A program made the translations under genes and the position numbers. Under the pieces are notes generated by a model. It had not been told where the DNA came from. It did not search any database and saw only the letters and a program-made list of their open reading frames with translations. Positions 51,081-61,099 of a stretch of 63,321 nucleotides of DNA are shown here, piece by piece. Source of the DNA: Lachnospiraceae bacterium (GTDB lineage: Bacteria > Bacillota > Clostridia > Lachnospirales > Lachnospiraceae); assembly GCA_003507655.1 (NCBI GenBank), contig DNUZ01000032.1:1-63321 (forward strand), read 5' to 3'. Position 1 is the first letter of the stretch, and each line of letters starts with the position of its first letter.

Positions 51081-52424
51081 ATGAGTGTACAGGTAGAGAA
51101 TCTCGAAAAGAGCATGGCAAAACTTACCATCGAAGTTTCTGCCGAGAAATTAGAGGAAGCTTTACAGGAAGCATACAACAGACAGAAAAACAGAATCAGT
51201 CTTCCTGGATTCCGTAAAGGTAAAGTGCCAAGAAACATGGTAGAGAAAATGTATGGACCGGAAATCTTTTATGAAGATGCAGCAAATCTTTTAATCCAGA
51301 AAGAATACGGAGCAGCAGTAAAAGAGAGCGGTGAAGATGTTGTTTCCCAGCCGGAGATTGACATCGTTCAGTTAGAAAAAGGAAAACCATTCATTTTTAC
51401 AGCAGCAGTTGCCGTAAAACCGGAAGTAACACTTGGCAAGTACATGGGCGTAACAGTTACTAAGATTGATACGACTGTTACAGACGAAGAAGTAGATGCA
51501 GAAGTAGAAAGACAGAGAGAAAACAATGCCCGCAGCATTACCATCGAAGACAGACCGGTTGCTGATGGAGATACAACAGTCATCGACTTTGAAGGATTTG
51601 TAGATGGAGAGGCATTTGAAGGCGGTAAGGGAGAGAATTATCCGTTAGTGATCGGTTCCCATTCTTTCATTGATACATTTGAAGATCAGCTGATCGGCAA
51701 GAACTCAGGTGAGGAAGTAGAAGTAAACGTTACTTTCCCGGAAGAGTATCAGGCAGAAGATTTAGCCGGAAAACCTGCAGTATTTAAAGTAAAGATCAAC
51801 GAGATCAAGGGAAAAGAACTTCCTGAATTAGATGATGACTTTGCACAGGATATTTCCGAGTTCGATACTCTTGCAGAATACAAAGAGGATGTTAAGAAAA
51901 AACTTCAGGAGCAGAAAGAAGCTGCTGCAAAACGTGATAAAGAGGATGAGGCAATCCGTAAGATCATTGATAAATCTAAAATGGAGCTGCCTGAACCAAT
52001 GATCGAGATGCAGGTTCAGAACATCATCAACGATTTTGCAACCAGAATTTCCCAGCAGGGACTTAGCATGGAGCAGTACATGCAGTTCTCAGGAGCAACG
52101 ATTGACAGCTTAAAAGAGCAGGTACGTCCGGATGCAATTGAGCGTATCCAGAGTTCTCTTGTATTAGAGGAGATTGCAAAAGCAGAAAACATCGAAGTAT
52201 CTGATGAAGAATTAGATAAAGAGTTCGAGAGACTGGCAACAGCTTACAGAACAGATGTAGAGAGCTTAAAAGAATATGCCGCTGAGAGTGAGATTCAGGC
52301 AATTAAAGATGACCTTGCACTTCAGAAAGCAGCAGATCTCATTATGGAAAACGTAAAAGAGAGAGCAAAACCAAAGAAGAAAGCAAAAGAAGAAGACAAG
52401 GATACAGATAAAGAAGAAAAATAG
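51081..52424 (+). CDS. tig: Trigger factor
   Basis: 447 residues. Ribosome-binding domain with the signature LPGFRKGKVPRNMV (near residue 40), FKBP-like prolyl isomerase domain ~160-245 (DGDTTVIDFEGFVDGEAFEG), and a helical C-terminal chaperone domain ending in a Lys-rich tail. Binds nascent chains at the exit tunnel. Heads tig-clpP-clpX-lon, a common clostridial order. Confidence 0.95.
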   Translation: MSVQVENLEKSMAKLTIEVSAEKLEEALQEAYNRQKNRISLPGFRKGKVPRNMVEKMYGPEIFYEDAANLLIQKEYGAAVKESGEDVVSQPEIDIVQLEKGKPFIFTAAVAVKPEVTLGKYMGVTVTKIDTTVTDEEVDAEVERQRENNARSITIEDRPVADGDTTVIDFEGFVDGEAFEGGKGENYPLVIGSHSFIDTFEDQLIGKNSGEEVEVNVTFPEEYQAEDLAGKPAVFKVKINEIKGKELPELDDDFAQDISEFDTLAEYKEDVKKKLQEQKEAAAKRDKEDEAIRKIIDKSKMELPEPMIEMQVQNIINDFATRISQQGLSMEQYMQFSGATIDSLKEQVRPDAIERIQSSLVLEEIAKAENIEVSDEELDKEFERLATAYRTDVESLKEYAAESEIQAIKDDLALQKAADLIMENVKERAKPKKKAKEEDKDTDKEEK

Positions 52425-52520
52425 TAAGCGTTGAATTGCAGACTGGTTCTATCACAGGACCGGTCTGTAGTAGATTTTAAGCACTATTTTATAAAGTTTT
52501 TATAAATTGGAGGTTATATC

Positions 52521-53102
52521 ATGAGTTATATTCCTTATGTCATTGAACAGAACAGCCGTGGAGAACGTTCTTACGACATCTATTCAAGATTATTAAAAGA
52601 CAGAATTATATTTCTCGGAGAAGAAGTAAACGAAGTGACTGCAAGCAGTATTGTGGCACAGATGTTATTCTTAGAGTCAGAAGATCCGGGGAAGGATATT
52701 AATTTCTATATTAATTCACCGGGAGGCATTGTACCCTGTGGATTTGCAATTTATGATACAATGCAGTATATTAAGTGTGATGTTTCTACCATTTGTATCG
52801 GTATGGCTGCGAGTATGGGAGCATTCCTGTTAGCCGGTGGTACAAAGGGCAAGAGAATGGCATTGCCGAATGCTGAGATCATGATCCATCAGCCGTCCGG
52901 CGGAGCAAAAGGACAGGCAACGGAGATCCAGATCGCAGCAGAGAACATTTTAAAGACAAAGAAAAAATTAAATGAGATTATCGCTGCGAACACAGGAAAA
53001 CCGATCGAGCAGGTGGCACAGGATACCGAGCGTGATTATTACATGAGTGCCGAAGAAGCAAAAGAATACGGTATCATTGACAGTATCATTACAAACAGAT
53101 AA
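52521..53102 (+). CDS. clpP: ATP-dependent Clp protease proteolytic subunit
   Basis: 193 residues. Catalytic Ser98 in GMAASMGAF, His in [13 protein letters not shown], and the Asp region after. YINSPGG...GFAIYDTMQ is the oxyanion strand. Forms the tetradecameric chamber with ClpX. Preceded by a weak hairpin at ~52438. Confidence 0.96.
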   Translation: MSYIPYVIEQNSRGERSYDIYSRLLKDRIIFLGEEVNEVTASSIVAQMLFLESEDPGKDINFYINSPGGIVPCGFAIYDTMQYIKCDVSTICIGMAASMGAFLLAGGTKGKRMALPNAEIMIHQPSGGAKGQATEIQIAAENILKTKKKLNEIIAANTGKPIEQVAQDTERDYYMSAEEAKEYGIIDSIITNR

Positions 53103-53184
53103 TTGTGAGTAAAAAGTGAGGGCAGCTCAAAATGAAGATTTGACAATTTTGGGATGTCCTCGTTGTAGATTGAAGGGAGAGTAT

Positions 53185-54435
53185 ATGGCAGGACGTAATA
53201 TAGAAGACAAGATCAGATGTTCTTTTTGCGGAAAGTCACAGGAACAGGTCCGTAAGATGATTGCGGGACCAAATGGTGCATTTATCTGCGATGAATGTGT
53301 AGAGGTATGCACAGAAATTATCGAGGAAGAATTTGAAGAAGAGGAAAATGTGCAGCCGGAAGGCATGGCAGAGGAGATTCATCTCTATAAGCCGGAAGAG
53401 CTGAAAGCATTTTTAGATGAATATGTTATCGGACAGGACGAAGCAAAAAAAGTGCTGTCTGTGGCAGTTTACAATCATTATAAGAGAATTACTGCTCCAT
53501 TGGATTTAGATGTGGAGCTTCAGAAAAGTAATATTCTGATGTTAGGACCGACCGGTTCCGGTAAGACACTGTTAGCACAGACGTTAGCACGTATTTTAAA
53601 TGTACCGTTTGCAATTGCAGATGCAACCACACTGACAGAAGCCGGATATGTAGGTGAGGATGTGGAAAATATCCTGCTTAAGATCATTCAGGCAGCAGAC
53701 TATGATGTGGAACGTGCACAGTACGGTATCATCTATATTGACGAAATTGATAAGATTACGAAAAAATCCGAAAATGTGTCGATTACAAGAGATGTTTCCG
53801 GTGAGGGTGTACAGCAGGCGCTTTTAAAGATTTTAGAAGGAACAATGGCAAGTGTACCACCACAGGGTGGAAGAAAGCATCCGCATCAGGAGCTGATCCA
53901 GATCGACACCACAAATATCCTGTTCATCTGCGGAGGTGCGTTTGACGGATTAGAAAAAATTGTGGATGCCAGAACAGAGCAGGGTTCGATGGGATTCAAT
54001 GCAGAAATTGCAGATAAGAACCACCAGAAGATCAGCGAAGCATTCCAGAAAGCAATACCGGAAGATTTCATTAAGTTTGGCTTGATACCGGAGTTTATCG
54101 GACGTGTGCCGGTTACCGTATCCTTGAATGAATTAGATGAAGAGGCAATGATCCGCATTTTGAAAGAGCCAAAGAATGCACTGGTAAAACAGTATCAGAA
54201 ACTCTTTGAATTAGACGGAGTGCGTCTGAACTTTGAAGAAGAAGCATTAGAGGCAATTGCGAAAAAAGCAATCGAGAGAAAAACCGGAGCCAGAGGACTT
54301 CGTGCGATCGTCGAAGGCATTCTGCTCGATCTGATGTATCGTGTGCCGTCCGATGAATCGGTAATCGCATGTACGATCACAAAAGATTCTGTAGAAGAAG
54401 AAAAGGAACCAATGATTGAAAAAAATATCGCATAA
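53185..54435 (+). CDS. clpX: ClpX ATPase subunit
   Basis: 416 residues. N-terminal zinc finger (CSFCGK...CDECVEVC), Walker A GPTGSGKT, Walker [11 protein letters not shown], sensor and C-terminal small domain ([20 protein letters not shown]). Unfolds substrates for ClpP. ATG 53185 is the family start; a longer frame upstream lacks homology. Confidence 0.96.
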   Translation: MAGRNIEDKIRCSFCGKSQEQVRKMIAGPNGAFICDECVEVCTEIIEEEFEEEENVQPEGMAEEIHLYKPEELKAFLDEYVIGQDEAKKVLSVAVYNHYKRITAPLDLDVELQKSNILMLGPTGSGKTLLAQTLARILNVPFAIADATTLTEAGYVGEDVENILLKIIQAADYDVERAQYGIIYIDEIDKITKKSENVSITRDVSGEGVQQALLKILEGTMASVPPQGGRKHPHQELIQIDTTNILFICGGAFDGLEKIVDARTEQGSMGFNAEIADKNHQKISEAFQKAIPEDFIKFGLIPEFIGRVPVTVSLNELDEEAMIRILKEPKNALVKQYQKLFELDGVRLNFEEEALEAIAKKAIERKTGARGLRAIVEGILLDLMYRVPSDESVIACTITKDSVEEEKEPMIEKNIA

Positions 54436-54452
54436 ACAGGGGTTGATATTTG

Positions 54453-56771
54453 ATGAGTAGTATTATAAAACAATTACCAACTGTTGCGTTAAGAGGGCTA
54501 ACCATACTGCCAGGCATGGTAGCCCATTTTGACGTTAGCAGGGAAAAATCAATAAAGGCAGTAGAAGAGGCAATGATGGATGAGCAGGAGATTTTTCTTC
54601 TGACTCAGAAAAATCCGGAAGAGGAAGAGCCGGTGGCAGAAAATCTGTACAGCATCGGACTGGTAGCAGAGATTAAACAGGTCATTAAAATGCCAAATGA
54701 TCTTGTGCGTGTATTAGTCGAGGGCATCGAGCGTGCAGAGCTGAATTGTTTTACGGAGACGGAAGAATATCTTTTAGCGGAAGTGATCCGTTTTACGGAG
54801 GATGGCTTAGAGGATATCCCTGAAAATGCCAGAGAGGCAATGATCCGCTGCTTAGAAGAAAAATATGAACAGTTTTGCACTTACAATTCCAAGAATGGCA
54901 AAGAGGCGGCAAAACCGATCCAGGAGATCCATGAATTAGACCGTCTGATCGATACGATCGCAAACAGCATTCCAATCGGCTATGAGGAGAAACAGAGGAT
55001 ATTAGAAGCAGTTACCATTACCGAGCGTTATGAAGTTCTGATGGCAATTCTCTTACGGGAAATTGACATTGCAACGATCCGTAATGACCTTGCGATGAAG
55101 ATTAAGAGTAAGGTAGAGAAGAATCAGAGAGAATATATTTTAAGGGAACAGTTAAAAGTCATCCGTGAGGAATTAGGGGAAGACAATACCCAGAGCGATG
55201 CAGAACAATACGAAGAGTCCTTAAAGAAGTTAAAGGCACCGAAAGAAGTAAAGGAACGGATCCAAAAAGAGATTGACCGTTTTAAGAATATTTCTTCGAG
55301 TTCTTCGGAGAGTGCGGTAACACGCGGCTATATCGAGACATTGTTAGAACTGCCGTGGAATAAGGCATCAAAAGACAATAAGGATTTAAAGAATGCAGAG
55401 CGTATTCTTGATGAGGACCACTATGGCTTAGAGAAGGTCAAGGAGCGAATGTTAGAATTTTTAGCAGTCCGTAACCTGACGAGCAAGGGAGACAGCCCGA
55501 TCATCTGTTTAGTAGGACCTCCGGGAACAGGAAAAACCAGTATTGCGCGTTCGGTAGCCAAGGCGTTGGATAAAAAATATGTCCGTATCTGCTTAGGCGG
55601 TGTCCGTGATGAAGCAGAGATCCGTGGACATAGAAAGACTTATGTCGGAGCAATGCCGGGACGTTTAGTGAACGGATTGCGCAGTGCAGGCGTGAAGAAT
55701 CCGCTGATCTTATTAGATGAGATCGACAAGATCAGCAGTGACTACAAAGGAGATACGGCTTCCGCACTGTTAGAGGTGCTGGACTCCGAACAGAATAACA
55801 AGTTCCGTGACCACTATGTAGAGATTCCTATTGATCTATCGGAGGTGCTTTTCATAGCAACGGCAAATTCCGTACAGGATATCCCAAGACCGCTGCTAGA
55901 CCGTATGGAGCTGATCGAAGTCAGCAGTTATACGGAAAATGAAAAAGAGCATATTGCCAAAGAGCATCTGATCCAGAAACAGATGAAGAAAAACGGTCTC
56001 AAAGACGGGGAGCTTACAATCAGCAGTTCCGCACTGCGCCGCATGATCTCCGGATATACCAGAGAAGCCGGAGTGCGTAATTTAGAGCGTAAGATCGGAG
56101 AAATCTGCCGGAAAGCAGCCAGAGAGATCTATCAGGGAGATAAGACAAAGATCAAGATCACCGAGAGTAATTTAGAAAAATATCTTGGAAAAGAAAAATA
56201 CAGCTTTGACAAGGCGAATGAACAGGATGAGATCGGTATTGTGCGTGGGTTGGCATGGACAAGCGTCGGTGGAGATACCCTGCAGATAGAGGTCAATGTT
56301 ATGCCGGGCAAGGGCGATATTAAATTGACCGGGCAGCTTGGCGATGTGATGAAGGAGTCCGCTCAGATCGGACTTAGTTATATCCGTGCCATCAGTAAAA
56401 AATGGGGCATTGACAAAGAATTTTTTAAAGAAAACGATATACACATCCATGTTCCGGAAGGGGCTGTGCCAAAAGACGGACCGTCTGCCGGAATCACGAT
56501 GGCAACAGCAATGCTTTCAGCGGCGACAGGTAAAAAAGTACGGGCTGACATTGCAATGACAGGAGAGATCACACTGCGTGGAAGAGTGCTTCCGATCGGA
56601 GGTTTAAAAGAAAAACTATTAGCAGCGAAAAATGCGGGAATTAAAACCGTATGTGTTCCGAAGAAAAACGAAAAAGATGTAGAAGAGGTTTCAGCAGAGA
56701 TTACCAAAGGACTTGAAATCGTCTATGTGGAAAGCATGGATGAGGTTTTAGAGCAGGCTTTTACAGCATAG
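54453..56771 (+). CDS. lon: Lon protease
   Basis: 772 residues. N-terminal LON domain ([20 protein letters not shown]), AAA+ with Walker A GPPGTGKT and Walker [11 protein letters not shown], and the C-terminal serine-lysine protease with DGPSAGI (catalytic Ser) and the Lys in [14 protein letters not shown]. Cytosolic quality-control protease. 17 bp after clpX. Confidence 0.96.
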   Translation: MSSIIKQLPTVALRGLTILPGMVAHFDVSREKSIKAVEEAMMDEQEIFLLTQKNPEEEEPVAENLYSIGLVAEIKQVIKMPNDLVRVLVEGIERAELNCFTETEEYLLAEVIRFTEDGLEDIPENAREAMIRCLEEKYEQFCTYNSKNGKEAAKPIQEIHELDRLIDTIANSIPIGYEEKQRILEAVTITERYEVLMAILLREIDIATIRNDLAMKIKSKVEKNQREYILREQLKVIREELGEDNTQSDAEQYEESLKKLKAPKEVKERIQKEIDRFKNISSSSSESAVTRGYIETLLELPWNKASKDNKDLKNAERILDEDHYGLEKVKERMLEFLAVRNLTSKGDSPIICLVGPPGTGKTSIARSVAKALDKKYVRICLGGVRDEAEIRGHRKTYVGAMPGRLVNGLRSAGVKNPLILLDEIDKISSDYKGDTASALLEVLDSEQNNKFRDHYVEIPIDLSEVLFIATANSVQDIPRPLLDRMELIEVSSYTENEKEHIAKEHLIQKQMKKNGLKDGELTISSSALRRMISGYTREAGVRNLERKIGEICRKAAREIYQGDKTKIKITESNLEKYLGKEKYSFDKANEQDEIGIVRGLAWTSVGGDTLQIEVNVMPGKGDIKLTGQLGDVMKESAQIGLSYIRAISKKWGIDKEFFKENDIHIHVPEGAVPKDGPSAGITMATAMLSAATGKKVRADIAMTGEITLRGRVLPIGGLKEKLLAAKNAGIKTVCVPKKNEKDVEEVSAEITKGLEIVYVESMDEVLEQAFTA

Positions 56772-56802
56772 AAACATCAGGATATGGAAAGCAGGAGAAA
56801 TC

Positions 56803-57414
56803 ATGATTATCAAAGAGGTAAATTTAGAGACTGTCTGCGGTTATACAAGTAAACTGCCGGACAACCAAAAACCGGAAATTGCGTTTGCAGGAAAATCAAA
56901 TGTCGGAAAATCATCTCTGATCAATGCGTTGATGAACAGAAAGTCGTTAGCAAGGACATCTGCACAACCGGGAAAGACACAGACCATTAATTTTTATAAT
57001 ATCAATGATGTGATGTATTTAGTAGACCTTCCGGGATATGGTTATGCGAAGGTGGCAGAATCAGAGAAACAGAAGTGGGGACAGATGATCGAGAATTATC
57101 TGCATAACTCAAAGCAGCTTCGGGCAGTATTTTTACTGATTGATATCCGTCATGCGCCTTCTGCGAATGATAAGATGATGTATGACTGGATCGTCTATCA
57201 GGGATACGAGCCGATCATCATTGCAACGAAGATGGATAAGCTCAAAAGAAGCCAGATCTCGAAACATGTAAAGTTAGTCAGAGAAGGACTTGGATTGAAA
57301 AAAGAGAGTATCGTCATTCCGTTTTCTGCAACCAGCAAGCAGGGAAGAGAAGAAATCTGGAATCTGATGGATTCCATTTTAGAGAGTGAAGTTTCGGAGA
57401 ATGAAGATGAATAG
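56803..57414 (+). CDS. engB: Ribosome-biogenesis GTPase EngB (YsxC)
   Basis: 203 residues. G1 GKSNVGKSS, G2 region ARTSAQPGKT, G3 DLPGYGYAKV, G4 TKMDKL, G5 SATSKQG. Needed for late 50S assembly. Follows lon as in many Firmicutes. Confidence 0.95.
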   Translation: MIIKEVNLETVCGYTSKLPDNQKPEIAFAGKSNVGKSSLINALMNRKSLARTSAQPGKTQTINFYNINDVMYLVDLPGYGYAKVAESEKQKWGQMIENYLHNSKQLRAVFLLIDIRHAPSANDKMMYDWIVYQGYEPIIIATKMDKLKRSQISKHVKLVREGLGLKKESIVIPFSATSKQGREEIWNLMDSILESEVSENEDE

Positions 57415-58297
57415 AAAAAAGTATGGATTTGTATTCTGCCTGTTGGTCGTGATCGCAATGATCTCCCTTGGTACGGTTTCGATTTATGTTAACCATGAGG
57501 AGAAAAAAGAGGCGACAGAACAGCTTCGGGTAGTCACCTCTTTTTATCCGATGTATGTTGCTGCGATGAATGTCACAGACAGCTGTGAATCAGTCACTTT
57601 GGAAAATCTGAGTGAACCACAGACCGGATGTTTACACGATTATCAGCTGACACCGGAAGATATGGTGCTGCTTTCAAAAGCAGATGTATTTATCATCAAT
57701 GGTGGAGGTATTGAAAACTTTTTATCGGAGGTTGCTTCGCGTTATCCAAACCTGACGATCATCGAGGCAGGAGAAGGTATCGAAATGTCCGGTGAAAATG
57801 CACATCTGTGGATGGATACAGAGAAATATCAAAAGCAGGTGCAAAACATTGCCAAAGGTCTGTCAGAAGTGGATGAGACAAATAAAAAAATCTATCAGAA
57901 AAATGCAGATGCCTATTGTGAACAGATAGCTGATCTGACAGAAGAATATCGTGATACCTGTAATGGCAACGGTCAGAAAGTAGTTCTTTTCCATGAGGGA
58001 TTAGAATATGCGGCAAATGAGTGGAATATGAATGATGTCTATACACTGAATCTTGACGAGGAACGTCAGGTCAGTGCTGGCGAAGTTGCCGATGTGTTGT
58101 CAGCGATTCAAAAAGACGGTGCAAAGATGATTTTAGCGGAACGGACTTACGGCGAAGAATTAGCAGAAAGTGTAAAAAAAGAGACCAATGTTCCGGTAGT
58201 CTATTTAGACACCTGTGTACGGGGAAAATATGAAAAGGATGCCTATTTAAAAGCGATGCGCAGCAATTTAGAGGCGTTAAAGGAGGCATTGCAGTGA
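57407..58297 (+). CDS. znuA: Zinc/manganese ABC transporter binding protein
   Basis: 296 residues. N-terminal hydrophobic signal/anchor (GFVFCLLVVIAMISLGTVSI) without a clear lipobox. TroA/ZnuA fold with metal ligands in LHDYQLTPED, NAHLWMD and LFHEGLEYAANEW; no His-rich loop. ATG 57407 with GGAG at 7 bp overlaps the end of engB by 8 bp, so the metal operon may be partly coupled to it. Confidence 0.87.
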   Translation: MNRKKYGFVFCLLVVIAMISLGTVSIYVNHEEKKEATEQLRVVTSFYPMYVAAMNVTDSCESVTLENLSEPQTGCLHDYQLTPEDMVLLSKADVFIINGGGIENFLSEVASRYPNLTIIEAGEGIEMSGENAHLWMDTEKYQKQVQNIAKGLSEVDETNKKIYQKNADAYCEQIADLTEEYRDTCNGNGQKVVLFHEGLEYAANEWNMNDVYTLNLDEERQVSAGEVADVLSAIQKDGAKMILAERTYGEELAESVKKETNVPVVYLDTCVRGKYEKDAYLKAMRSNLEALKEALQ

Positions 58298-59040
58298 TGA
58301 AAAAAATTATCGAACCCTGTGGGCTGCACTGTATCAAGATGAACCACTTAGGTGTAACGATTGGAAATCAGACTATTTTAGAAGATGTCAATATGCACAT
58401 TCACTGTGGGACACTGAATGCAGTGATCGGACGCAACGGTGCCGGTAAGACCACCCTGATCCGGGCAATTTTAAATGATATTCCGCATGAGGGAAGTATT
58501 GATTTTCGTGATACGGAAAACGGTCATATGCGGCGCATGAAGATCGGTTATGTGCCACAGTCTTTAAATATTGAAAAAAGGACACCACTCAGTGTCTATG
58601 ATCTGATGGCATCTTATCAGGGAAAGGCACCGGTATTTTTATATAAGAAAAAGCGGCTCTATGAAGAAATTCAGGAAGCCCTGCGTATTTTTGAGGTAGA
58701 AAACCTGATTGACAGACAGGTGTGCAATCTTTCCGGCGGTCAGCTTCAAAGGGTGCTGTTGTCGATGGCAATTATGGATGAACCGAATCTTTTATTATTA
58801 GATGAACCGGTGTCCGGTATTGACCAGAACGGTATGGAATTATTCTATCGGACGATGGATTATTTAAAGAAAAATTTTGATCTGGCAATTATCCTGATCT
58901 CCCATGATCTGGACTATGTGGCAAAATATGCAGACAAAGTCCTGTTGTTAGATAAAAAGATCCTAAAGCAGGGAACACCGAAAGAAGTCTATGCGAGCGA
59001 GGAGTTCGGACGTATCTTTGGAATGGAGGGAAGAGCGTGA
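58297..59040 (+). CDS. znuC: Zinc/manganese ABC transporter ATPase
   Basis: ~247 residues. Walker A GRNGAGKT, VPQSLNIEKRTPLSV, signature LSGGQLQR, Walker B LLLLDEPVSGID, H-loop ISHDLDY. Start overlaps the znuA stop (TGATG). Confidence 0.9.
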   Translation: MKKIIEPCGLHCIKMNHLGVTIGNQTILEDVNMHIHCGTLNAVIGRNGAGKTTLIRAILNDIPHEGSIDFRDTENGHMRRMKIGYVPQSLNIEKRTPLSVYDLMASYQGKAPVFLYKKKRLYEEIQEALRIFEVENLIDRQVCNLSGGQLQRVLLSMAIMDEPNLLLLDEPVSGIDQNGMELFYRTMDYLKKNFDLAIILISHDLDYVAKYADKVLLLDKKILKQGTPKEVYASEEFGRIFGMEGRA

Positions 59041-59855
59041 TGCAGGCTGTTTTTACCGAATGGTTAGAATACGGTTTTATGAAAAATGCACTGCTGGCAG
59101 TTCTGATCATTACTCCGTTATTTGGAATTCTTGGAACGATGATCGTAAATAAAAAAATGGCATTTTTCTCAGATTCATTAGGACATTCCGCATTGACCGG
59201 AATTGCGATCGGAGCCGTGCTTGGAATGAAGGATACGACACTTTCTATGATTCTTTTTGCAATCGTATTTGCGCTGCTTTTAAATAAGATCGCGGAAAAG
59301 AGTACCGCATCTACCGATACGCTGATCTCTGTTTTTTCTTCGGCAAGTATGGCACTTGGACTTGCTATTTTGTCAAAGGGAGGCAATTTCAGTAAATATT
59401 CAGCATTGCTGGTTGGAGATATTTTGAGCATTACCAGACGGGAAATTCTCTATTTAGTAGCTATTTTTGCAGTAACATTAGTCTTCTGGGTGCTGGCATT
59501 TAACAAACTGTGTGCCGAGAGTGTCAATGTGACGCTTGCAAAGAGCAAGGGGATTCCGGTAAAAGTCATAGAGAATCTGTTTTCCATATTGATTGCACTT
59601 ATCGTTATGCTTTCCATCAAATGGATCGGGATTCTTTTGATCAATGCACTGTTGATCCTGCCGGCAGCATCCGGCCGGAATATTTCGCAGAATATGAGGG
59701 AATATCATTTCTTTTCTGTGGTATTTTCCATTTTTTCCGGAGTGCTGGGACTTCTGGTGTCGTACTATACAAATGTTGCGACAGGTCCGATGATCGTGTT
59801 GATCGCATCGGTGATTTACTTTTCTACTTATGCCTATGGACGGAGGTTTGCGTAG
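59040..59855 (+). CDS. znuB: Zinc/manganese ABC transporter permease
   Basis: 271 residues, about eight spans. ABC-3 family signs: LIITPLFGILGTMIV, FSDSLGHSALTGIAIG and LINALLILPAASGRNIS. Start overlaps the znuC stop (TGATG), completing a tightly coupled set. Confidence 0.9.
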   Translation: MQAVFTEWLEYGFMKNALLAVLIITPLFGILGTMIVNKKMAFFSDSLGHSALTGIAIGAVLGMKDTTLSMILFAIVFALLLNKIAEKSTASTDTLISVFSSASMALGLAILSKGGNFSKYSALLVGDILSITRREILYLVAIFAVTLVFWVLAFNKLCAESVNVTLAKSKGIPVKVIENLFSILIALIVMLSIKWIGILLINALLILPAASGRNISQNMREYHFFSVVFSIFSGVLGLLVSYYTNVATGPMIVLIASVIYFSTYAYGRRFA

Positions 59856-60207
59856 TGAATAAGGACCCATTTAAAGAATATGTGAAACAGTCGGAACCGG
59901 GGAAGCGGACATTGAGACCAGAAAAGCGGACATTGAAGCAGAAAAAGCGGACATTGGGACCGAAAAAGCAGAGATTGATAAATGGCGGGTAGATATGTTA
60001 CCGGATATATCTGATAAGACCGTAGGGCATATCGAGATCTTATTTGAGAAATATGGAACAGAAGAGGTCTTTGGCAGAACCGGTGTAGAGAGCACGACCG
60101 GTTTGAGGTCAACGAGAGCATCAGAACTGTTAAAACTGTTGGTAGAAAGAGGACTTGTCGAAAATGTAAAGGGACAGGGGAAAGGAAAATATCGGTTTCG
60201 GGAATAA
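59855..60207 (+). pseudogene. Remnant of a Fic-family gene with the catalytic core deleted
   Basis: GTG 59855 opens NKDPFKEYVKQSEPGKR, the start of a class of Firmicutes Fic proteins. It then shifts frame into KADIE-type repeats (ADIETRKADIEAEKADIGTE) and the winged-helix C-terminus HIEILFEKYGTEEVFGRTGV...GKGKYRFRE that normally follows the Fic domain. The whole central Fic fold with its HPFxxGNGR motif is gone. Frames are seen directly; the parent family is from memory. Confidence 0.6.
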
Positions 60208-60235
60208 GGTGTAATCGCGTTTTGTGTTTTTGAAC

Positions 60236-60268
60236 AAAAAAGCATATAAAAAATGGTATGCTTTTTTA
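60236..60268 (+). terminator. Terminator after the Fic remnant
   Basis: AAAAAAGCATA...TATGCTTTTTT hairpin. Confidence 0.7.
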
Positions 60269-60292
60269 CTTTTCAAATATTTGAATTTGGCA

Positions 60293-60298
60293 TATAAT
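60293..60298 (+). promoter_or_regulatory. -10 box of the antitoxin RNA
   Basis: TATAAT, preceded 17 bp upstream by a weak TTTTCA. Confidence 0.5.
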
Positions 60299-60321
60299 AT
60301 GTATGAGATCAGAGATGATTT

Positions 60322-60449
60322 CAATATTGTGGTCGGGACTGTATATCGACCTTAACAAAAGGTACAGAGACAAATATTTCTCGCCACCCAGCGGGCGATT
60401 AATAAATGGTTGGGAAACAAATATTTGCCCTGCAAATGCAGGGCTTTTT
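60322..60449 (+). ncRNA. CptI-like repeat antitoxin RNA
   Basis: Two degenerate tandem repeats, 60322-60370 (49 nt) and 60371-60417 (47 nt), then a third start at 60418. Each has CAA(A)TATT, a short hairpin (GGTCG/CGACC; CGCC/GGGCG), TTAAYAAA, and a GG-rich end. The third runs into the terminator GCCCTGC/GCAGGGC + T5 (60427-60449). A promoter lies before and a toxin gene after. This is the layout of type III toxin-antitoxin loci. Confidence 0.7.
60427..60449 (+). terminator. Terminator between antitoxin repeats and toxin
   Basis: GCCCTGC-AAAT-GCAGGGC followed by TTTTT. In type III systems this limits toxin transcription. Confidence 0.85.
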
Positions 60450-60506
60450 ACTTTTATGGGAAAACATTTTAGAATATTTTTATAATAAGATACAAAGGAG
60501 AGAGTT

Positions 60507-60998
60507 ATGATTACCGGTAATTTTTATTATATTAGTGACGATTATTATGAGAAATTTAAAAATTGTGGGCTGATGGGAAATAAGGCTGAGGATGAAGAGG
60601 GAAAACATGGAAGACCCTGTTTCTATTGCTTTAGGCAGGATGATCTTTATTGGATGGTACCAATATCTTCTCAGATTGAAAAATATAAAAAACTGTACCA
60701 TGAAAAAATGGAACGGTATAATGGAAAATTCGATGGGATACGATTTGGATATGTGAATGCACAAGAAAGAGCGTTTTTAATTCAAAATGTATGTCCTGTT
60801 ACGGAGAAGTACATAGAATCAGAATATCGAATTGAAAATAATACCAGACCGGTAACAATTAATGCGGCTCTTTCTAAGGAATTGAATGGCATCATAAGAA
60901 AAGTATTAAGATTGTACAAAGATCGAGGCATTAAAATTGTATTGACGGATTTAGATACGATTCTGATGGGATTACATGCAGAAAATACTGTTGAATAG
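60507..60998 (+). CDS. CptN/ToxN-like type III toxin (endoribonuclease)
   Basis: 163 residues. Recognisable pattern: YYISDDYYEKF, GNKAEDEEGKHGRPCFYCF, DLYWMVPISSQIEKYKKLY, RAFLIQNVCPVTEKYI, then a helical C-terminus. This fits the CptIN branch of ToxN-like RNases, first described in Eubacterium rectale relatives. Cuts RNA when not bound by its repeat RNA; some relatives cause abortive phage defence. AAAGGAGAG upstream. Homology is from memory; the repeat RNA before it supports the call. Confidence 0.78.
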   Translation: MITGNFYYISDDYYEKFKNCGLMGNKAEDEEGKHGRPCFYCFRQDDLYWMVPISSQIEKYKKLYHEKMERYNGKFDGIRFGYVNAQERAFLIQNVCPVTEKYIESEYRIENNTRPVTINAALSKELNGIIRKVLRLYKDRGIKIVLTDLDTILMGLHAENTVE

Positions 60999-61033
60999 TT
61001 AAATAGAAAATGTCTTTTAGATTTTAAATAATA

Positions 61034-61076
61034 AAAAATGGGGCTGTCCACATAAAGTGTGACAGCTCCATTTTCT
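61034..61076. terminator. Bidirectional terminator
   Basis: AATGGGGCTGTC...GACAGCTCCATT between convergent toxin and crotonase genes, T-rich on both sides. Confidence 0.8.
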
Positions 61077-61099
61077 ATGTCTATGTAAGAATCAAATTC

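Noticed and set aside
60322..60420. Short CRISPR array
   Set aside because: Two adjacent, diverged ~48 nt units without spacers, no cas genes, and a toxin gene downstream fit a type III antitoxin RNA.
60303..60485. 60-residue ORF over the repeat region
   Set aside because: No ribosome site, and it runs through the repeat hairpins and the terminator.
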